Made by a program: the position numbers and the translations under genes. The notes beneath the pieces were generated by a model. The model searched no databases. It saw only the letters and a program-made list of their open reading frames with translations, and was not told where the DNA came from. DNA of 64,000 nt. Source: Sipunculus nudus. Its lineage: Eukaryota > Annelida > Sipuncula > Golfingiida > Sipunculidae. This document shows, in pieces, positions 59,288 through 64,000 of this stretch. Position 1 is the first letter of the stretch; every line of letters begins with the position of its first letter. The stretch spans positions 43,306,659 to 43,370,658 of the forward strand of contig CM049313.1 in assembly GCA_026874595.1 (NCBI GenBank), read 5' to 3'.

Positions 59288-62244
59288 GTAAGCTGAAATT
59301 GTATTAAATTCTTGACATGCCGCTTGCTTGTTGTTTCATTTTGCATAAAGTCATACTGAATAGGAGCTGTGTAGAATTGTGAATGCATTGTGGGGGCGGA
59401 AGTTGGACCCACATGGCGAGTTCCCCCCTTTTTTTGTCTGTATGTTCAGATTACGCTTGGCTGTAGGCCATATGCTCACTGGTACAGTAATATTAGCTCA
59501 AATTGGCGACTGGTATGGTCTTAGATCAGGTTTCTGTTTTGTACACGAAGAAGTCGTGATGTACTGAACTAGAAACCACGAACATGTAATTCCTGTTAAT
59601 AATACTGATGGTGTTCTACCTTTAAGGTGGGATAGTGTGTCATTGTATGAAGCCTTTTCGTTGTACTTAGTATATTAAATCTTTTTCATGCAGCACTCCT
59701 GGATACTAAACTTGAGGATGTACATGATAATGTTACATTGTTAATTCTTGTAAAGATACTTTGAATATTGTTTGTGGTTTACTTGAAAAAATGGTATTCA
59801 GAGCTTTTATATCTTGGTCTCAAGACATACAACAGTCAATATGACGCTATAATTAGAATACTTTCCATGTTTGTTATGTCAATACAACATGCTGAAATAA
59901 TATAATATAATATTCTCCAGGTACAAGTGATATATATATTTTTTTTTTAATTTTGTTTTCCTGCTTCCTAAATATTGTAGAAAATATTGCATCCCCACCC
60001 CTTCTTTATAAAGTTTTAAAGAGTTCCCCTATGAAAATACAGATGTTTATGCTATAACATTCATCAAATGTAGAATGACTTTGTATGCTAAAACTACAGT
60101 ATTATTGTGCACAGCTGATGCCAAACTATTCATTAACTACGTGTTCATAGTTGGATCCATATCTGAAGAAGTTCTTAATTTCACAGTGTGTACACATGTG
60201 TGACCAGTATGTATGTCTACAATACCAGCTTACACTTACAAACACAACTGAAGCATGAAATGTTCACTAAGGACCAAATTTTAAGAACCATATATAAGTT
60301 AATTAGGGCTTTCCATTGGCTGGATCACATGTGATGTTACAGGAATTGTACAGATTTTTACAGATGTCTACTTGTCTTAACAACAGGGACTACCCTAAAT
60401 TTAATCGAGACTTAACTTTAAACCCCCATCCCCCTGGAATCAGCGATAAGGTGGCTGTTCAAACATGCAGAATTGTTAATTAGTTCTTTCCTGGTTAAGA
60501 CCCCAGAAAAACCAAACAAGCATATGTTATGTTCATATACTGGTAACTGGTGGCAACCAGAAAGCTCAGGAGAGTAAAAAGGTGTGAAATGGCTGCATGA
60601 GGAATCAATTAGCACCATTTGTGGCACTGTATATGCTGTTCATTGGCTTGATTGAAAGTAATTGTCTTGTCAGTGCTATTCCACTACTGAGGAGGTAAAT
60701 AGCACTTGAGAATGTAGGTTACATTAGGAATTAGGCCATAATAGCAAGTGTCTTGTGTGTATTCCCCTCCCCCCCCCTCCCCTGAATTAAAGGAATTTAT
60801 AAAAATGTAAAAGATAATTTTCCGTGAACACAAAATTTTACTCTTAGAAATATCAGCTGAACAGGGAAACTTTCAGGTTGTTTAGCAGGCCTGCAGCTAT
60901 AAAAATATCAACATTAGACCAGTGGGCACCAGTTTATTTCAGTCCCTGTCTCATTTTGTGAAAGGCATCTTTAATTAGGAAGCAGCAAATTTGACATGTC
61001 CCCCCTGTGTTGTATGATTAAGCTGACCTAATCCAAACTGTCAGAGATATCATATCCCCTAGGGGGCGGAGCTAAAGTGCCCAGAGGCGGGGCCTCCAGC
61101 AGGCAAACCACAAGAGATATCATGTCATGTTGCATAACTAGAAATTAAAGCTGACAGAGGCTATTGGATTTCAGGTAGAATTACCTCTTCATAATAATAG
61201 ATCAGTTTTATGTATAAGGAACATGACTCAGGTTGCTGGGCAAGACCTTTTTAAATGTCAGGATTTGAGAATTTATAGTAATGTCAGACAAGTGGACTTT
61301 CCGTTCCAGCATCATGGCTGGTCAGTCTGTACATGCACTTCAGCGCCTGTGTTGACTTTCTTTTGTGTGACTTCAGCCTCTGTATTTACAAGAGGTTTAA
61401 TTCTTTGGTTGGTGATGTGGCTCTGTTTGCTGAATTTTGATACCTGTACACTGCTAAGAATGTTGCCCTGATATTTAATCTCTCTTATTCAGTCAAAGAG
61501 AAATACAAGAAAATCCACCTTCACAAGCACTTGTATATCATGACCACCCCTTTATTACAGAAACTTTGCCGCTGTTCAATCACTTCAGTGTTATTCACTT
61601 CTGGCCATGCACTGTGAGACTAGTAAAATGTACTGAAGTAATCAAATATGGCCAATGTGGTAGCTGGAATTATAATGTTGTTTTCGTGTTATCTTTTGCT
61701 CATTTTTTGGAGACCCATGGTGTGAAACATCTGTTGAAGTGGCAGGGGATTCTTTCTTAGCCCTTGACAGCCTTTGCAAGTAATTACACTGTAAGACAAC
61801 TCACCAGACCAATTAACCATGATAACTGAGTCAGGCCTCAGAAAGTTGAGCCTCATGTGTTTTTAATTTGATAAATTAAGAAACAAATTATCTGGAGAAT
61901 TTTTTTAGCGCATAATTATATTAGATGAGCCAGCTGTTGTAGTTAAGTAATTGTTTTGCAAATTTGATTGAGTTGAAGTTATCCCAGCGGTGTTAGGTCG
62001 CTGAACGTGGTGAAAATTTGCAGTATTTCTTCATGAAAATAGTGAGACTTCACTCAACTTCACTGCAGTTTGGGTCACTCTGGTCTGATGTGTTTTACAC
62101 TTTTTTTTTTTTTTTTTCTTTACAGCTTTTCACCATTTGAAAGGCAAATTGGTAATAGAATCAAATTGCTTTGCAGGATTATTTGTGTAGCTTTTCATTC
62201 GATAAGCAAAATGGATATTTCATATAATATTGAATTTTTTTCAG
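59288..62244 (+). other. TLE intron 1
   Basis: 2957 bp, GT..AG. Mostly AT-rich. A patch at about 61060-61100 holds two GC-box-like sites (GGGGGCGGAGC, AGGCGGGGCC). A C/T tract lies near 60767-60782 and a T tract near 62101-62117. No second ORF is supportable. Confidence 0.8.
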
Positions 62245-62348
62245 GCCCCTGGGCCTCCCCAGGCCGGTCAGCCATTCAAGTTCACAGTGGGAGAGTCCTG
62301 TGATCGTGTGAAGGAAGAGTTTAGCTTTTTACAGGCCCAGTATCACAG
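62245..62348 (+). CDS. Groucho/TLE corepressor, exon 2 (start of Q domain)
   Basis: The acceptor 'gaattttttttcag' (approximate T count) ends at 62244 and the donor GTAAGC starts at 62349. The exon enters in phase 0 and ends two bases into a codon. It reads APGPPQA, then [19 protein letters not shown], then SFLQAQYH. This is the beginning of the Q (tetramerisation) domain of Groucho/TLE, matching the vertebrate pattern [26 protein letters not shown] almost residue by residue. The protein is a nuclear corepressor that tetramerises through the Q domain and, through its WD40 domain, is recruited by Hes, Runx, Tcf/Lef and engrailed-type factors. The remaining Q domain, GP/CcN/SP regions and WD40 repeats must lie to the right of this window. 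Confidence 0.95.
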
Positions 62349-64000
62349 GTAAGCATCGCTGATACTACTCTTGTCAAGGCAACACCTACAGAAAAAACAG
62401 ATGGATTGTCTGGCTGGCTGGCTGCTCTGTCAGCACGTCAGATTGTAATAATGAATTAGAGGTGTAAAGTCTGCCCAACCAGACTGGTTTCACACTTGGT
62501 CACAATTCAACAGCACCGCTCTGGCTGTATCAGTCCCACCAGCCCTGGTTTGACAAGGGTTCAGACATGTTTAGATTTACACTGGAGGCTCACTAAAGCC
62601 TCTTTCTGCATTCTCAAAAAATTAAGGAAAATATACTGTGAACAGGCGGTGCCTGTGAGCTATTACTGGAGGCAATAACATTTGTCAGTTACAAAAGCAG
62701 GGATTGAAATATCAAGAAGTGTACTGGTAATGATCTTGTACCTGTGATTTGGCCCCATGTGTCTGGTATTTTGCTGCTTTGAACACAAGCCCATTGTGCA
62801 TGCTGCAAATTAAGCCCACCGATGTAGATCAGCCTACCTGTTTTTAACTGCAGGCTGAATTCAAACCATATTACTTTCACTTTACTTTTGTAAAAATTGA
62901 CATGGTGAAATCAACATTTATTTTCCTATTGTAAAGTTATAATATCAGATTTTTTAACTTGGCCACGCAGTAAAGTATGGAATTGTTAAAGTAGTCTCTT
63001 TAAAAGTGCCATACATGAGAAAGTGCATGCTTCTTTTTGTTCAGATACAATTATTCACATGTATACTGACTCCACAGAAGGGGGGGGATGACTTTTAAAG
63101 GATGTTTACACCTTGTAATCTTTTACAGCATCTAAATCATAGGATTTATCACAGATCCTAACTTATCAGAAATCTGATCATGAAGCATTCGAACAAGAAT
63201 ATATCATGTATACCCAGAGCTGAATGTTCTACTAATAAATAACCAGTGAATAAAAATATCATGTGGCACAACATAAAATAAAAAATGGTGTAGTTTCTGA
63301 TATTTCCTGCAAGTCATTACCGTATGAAAACATGGACGTTTTTGCAGTAAATCCAGGGGAAAAGCTGTTGAACATACCCGGGACATGCGGATATGGGTTT
63401 TTCAGCTTTGCCTGCCAACAGCATCTGTGCGGAGGCCAGGAACACGGAGACCCAAAGGGCCCCATGTGTTCTTTCCACCTGATGAGAAGTTGCGTGCCAG
63501 ACGAAGCCCTGTTATTTATTAATAACACATTGAAAGTTGGGCCAAGCAACTTGGTACCTTCGCATTTTACCAACTGTTTGGCCCTGTCTCATTTCTAATT
63601 CATATTTATGAGGCATCTTGTCAGTTCCTAGTTCTCAACAGGTCTCATGTGCCGGTTTCTGCCACTTATTATCAATAATTTAATAACTTCCCCCCCATCC
63701 CCCCATCCTCTTTATAGGATGGTACAGCTTGTATTGGGATTTTGATACTTTGGTAGTATATAATGTTGTGACTGTGATCAACTTTTAAACTGAACACTAG
63801 TGAGCTAGATTCACTCTTAATGCCAAGATGAATGCTTTGATTTCTAGATTACCACATTAATTAGATATTTAATTTCTCCAGTAATTCAATCAAGTGGCTA
63901 TTCCTTTATCATTTGTCGATGGACACTGAAATGCTGAGATACAGAAAGTTCACTGATTTCATTGATCATATCTTCAATCCTATTTGTAAGACAATACCAT
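62349..64000 (+). other. TLE intron 2 (continues beyond the window)
   Basis: I looked for the next exon, which should carry LKLE.EKLA.EKTEMQRHYVM, and did not find it up to position 64000. The sequence is AT-rich and non-coding. A short G run lies near 63080 and C runs near 63690-63707. Frames at 63259-63598 are open on both strands but have no supporting features. Confidence 0.75.

Noticed and set aside
62070-62303. Plus-strand frame overlapping TLE exon 2 in another phase
   Set aside because: The Groucho/TLE Q-domain reading uses a different phase bounded by good splice sites. This frame is a shadow.
62349-64000. TLE exon 3
   Set aside because: I searched for codons for LKLE..KLA.EKTEMQRHYV and found none. 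The exon must lie beyond the window.

Overview
The window looks like AT-rich, intron-rich nuclear DNA of a marine invertebrate, most likely a mollusc. The signs are long introns with GT..AG borders, abundant (TA)n and poly-C/poly-G tracts, two tRNA-derived SINE families, MITEs, and the degenerate dispersed repeats common in molluscan genomes (phrases such as 'gaccttgacct...aaggtca' and 'agctcagctgac...gtccgtc'). The organism call is inference. No bacterial, organellar or rRNA sequence is apparent.

Two protein-coding genes can be read, both on the + strand. The first (16315-25724) is a six-coding-exon C2H2 zinc-finger gene. Its exons join in phase to give one 969-codon frame with an N-terminal C2HC finger, a long disordered region and 11 C2H2 fingers. 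A poly(A) signal lies at 25762. The second is the 5' end of a Groucho/TLE corepressor gene: exon 1 (start codon at 59264, MYPTSRPP, donor at 59288) and exon 2 (62245-62348, start of the Q domain). The rest of this gene lies beyond the right edge.

Layout. 1-8.5 kb is non-coding, with poly-C tracts, a minisatellite, a recurring TAACGGAGTTG motif and a 1.1-kb hAT-like MITE with a perfect 8-bp target duplication (6488-7592). 8.6-10.7 kb is an element with about 180-bp inverted termini enclosing an unrecognised open frame. 11-16 kb is AT-rich, with a SINE fragment and a short GC-richer island next to a G30 tract. 16.3-25.8 kb is the zinc-finger gene, followed by a minisatellite of about 15 units of 40 bp. 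26.5-58 kb is a gene desert with dispersed repeats, SINEs, many microsatellites and several GC-richer, repeat-poor blocks carrying homeodomain-type TAATTA sites. Those blocks are candidate distal regulatory DNA for the TLE gene. 58.1-64 kb holds the TLE promoter and 5'UTR region, exons 1 and 2 and part of intron 2.

The most unusual structure is the end of the zinc-finger gene's last intron (24873-25093). The 3' splice site and the first ~20 bases of the last exon are tandemly repeated, giving six consecutive potential acceptors inside the codons of a single zinc finger. Four acceptors keep the frame and insert 0, 14, 28 or 66 residues into the finger. The other two shift the frame to an early stop within the last exon.
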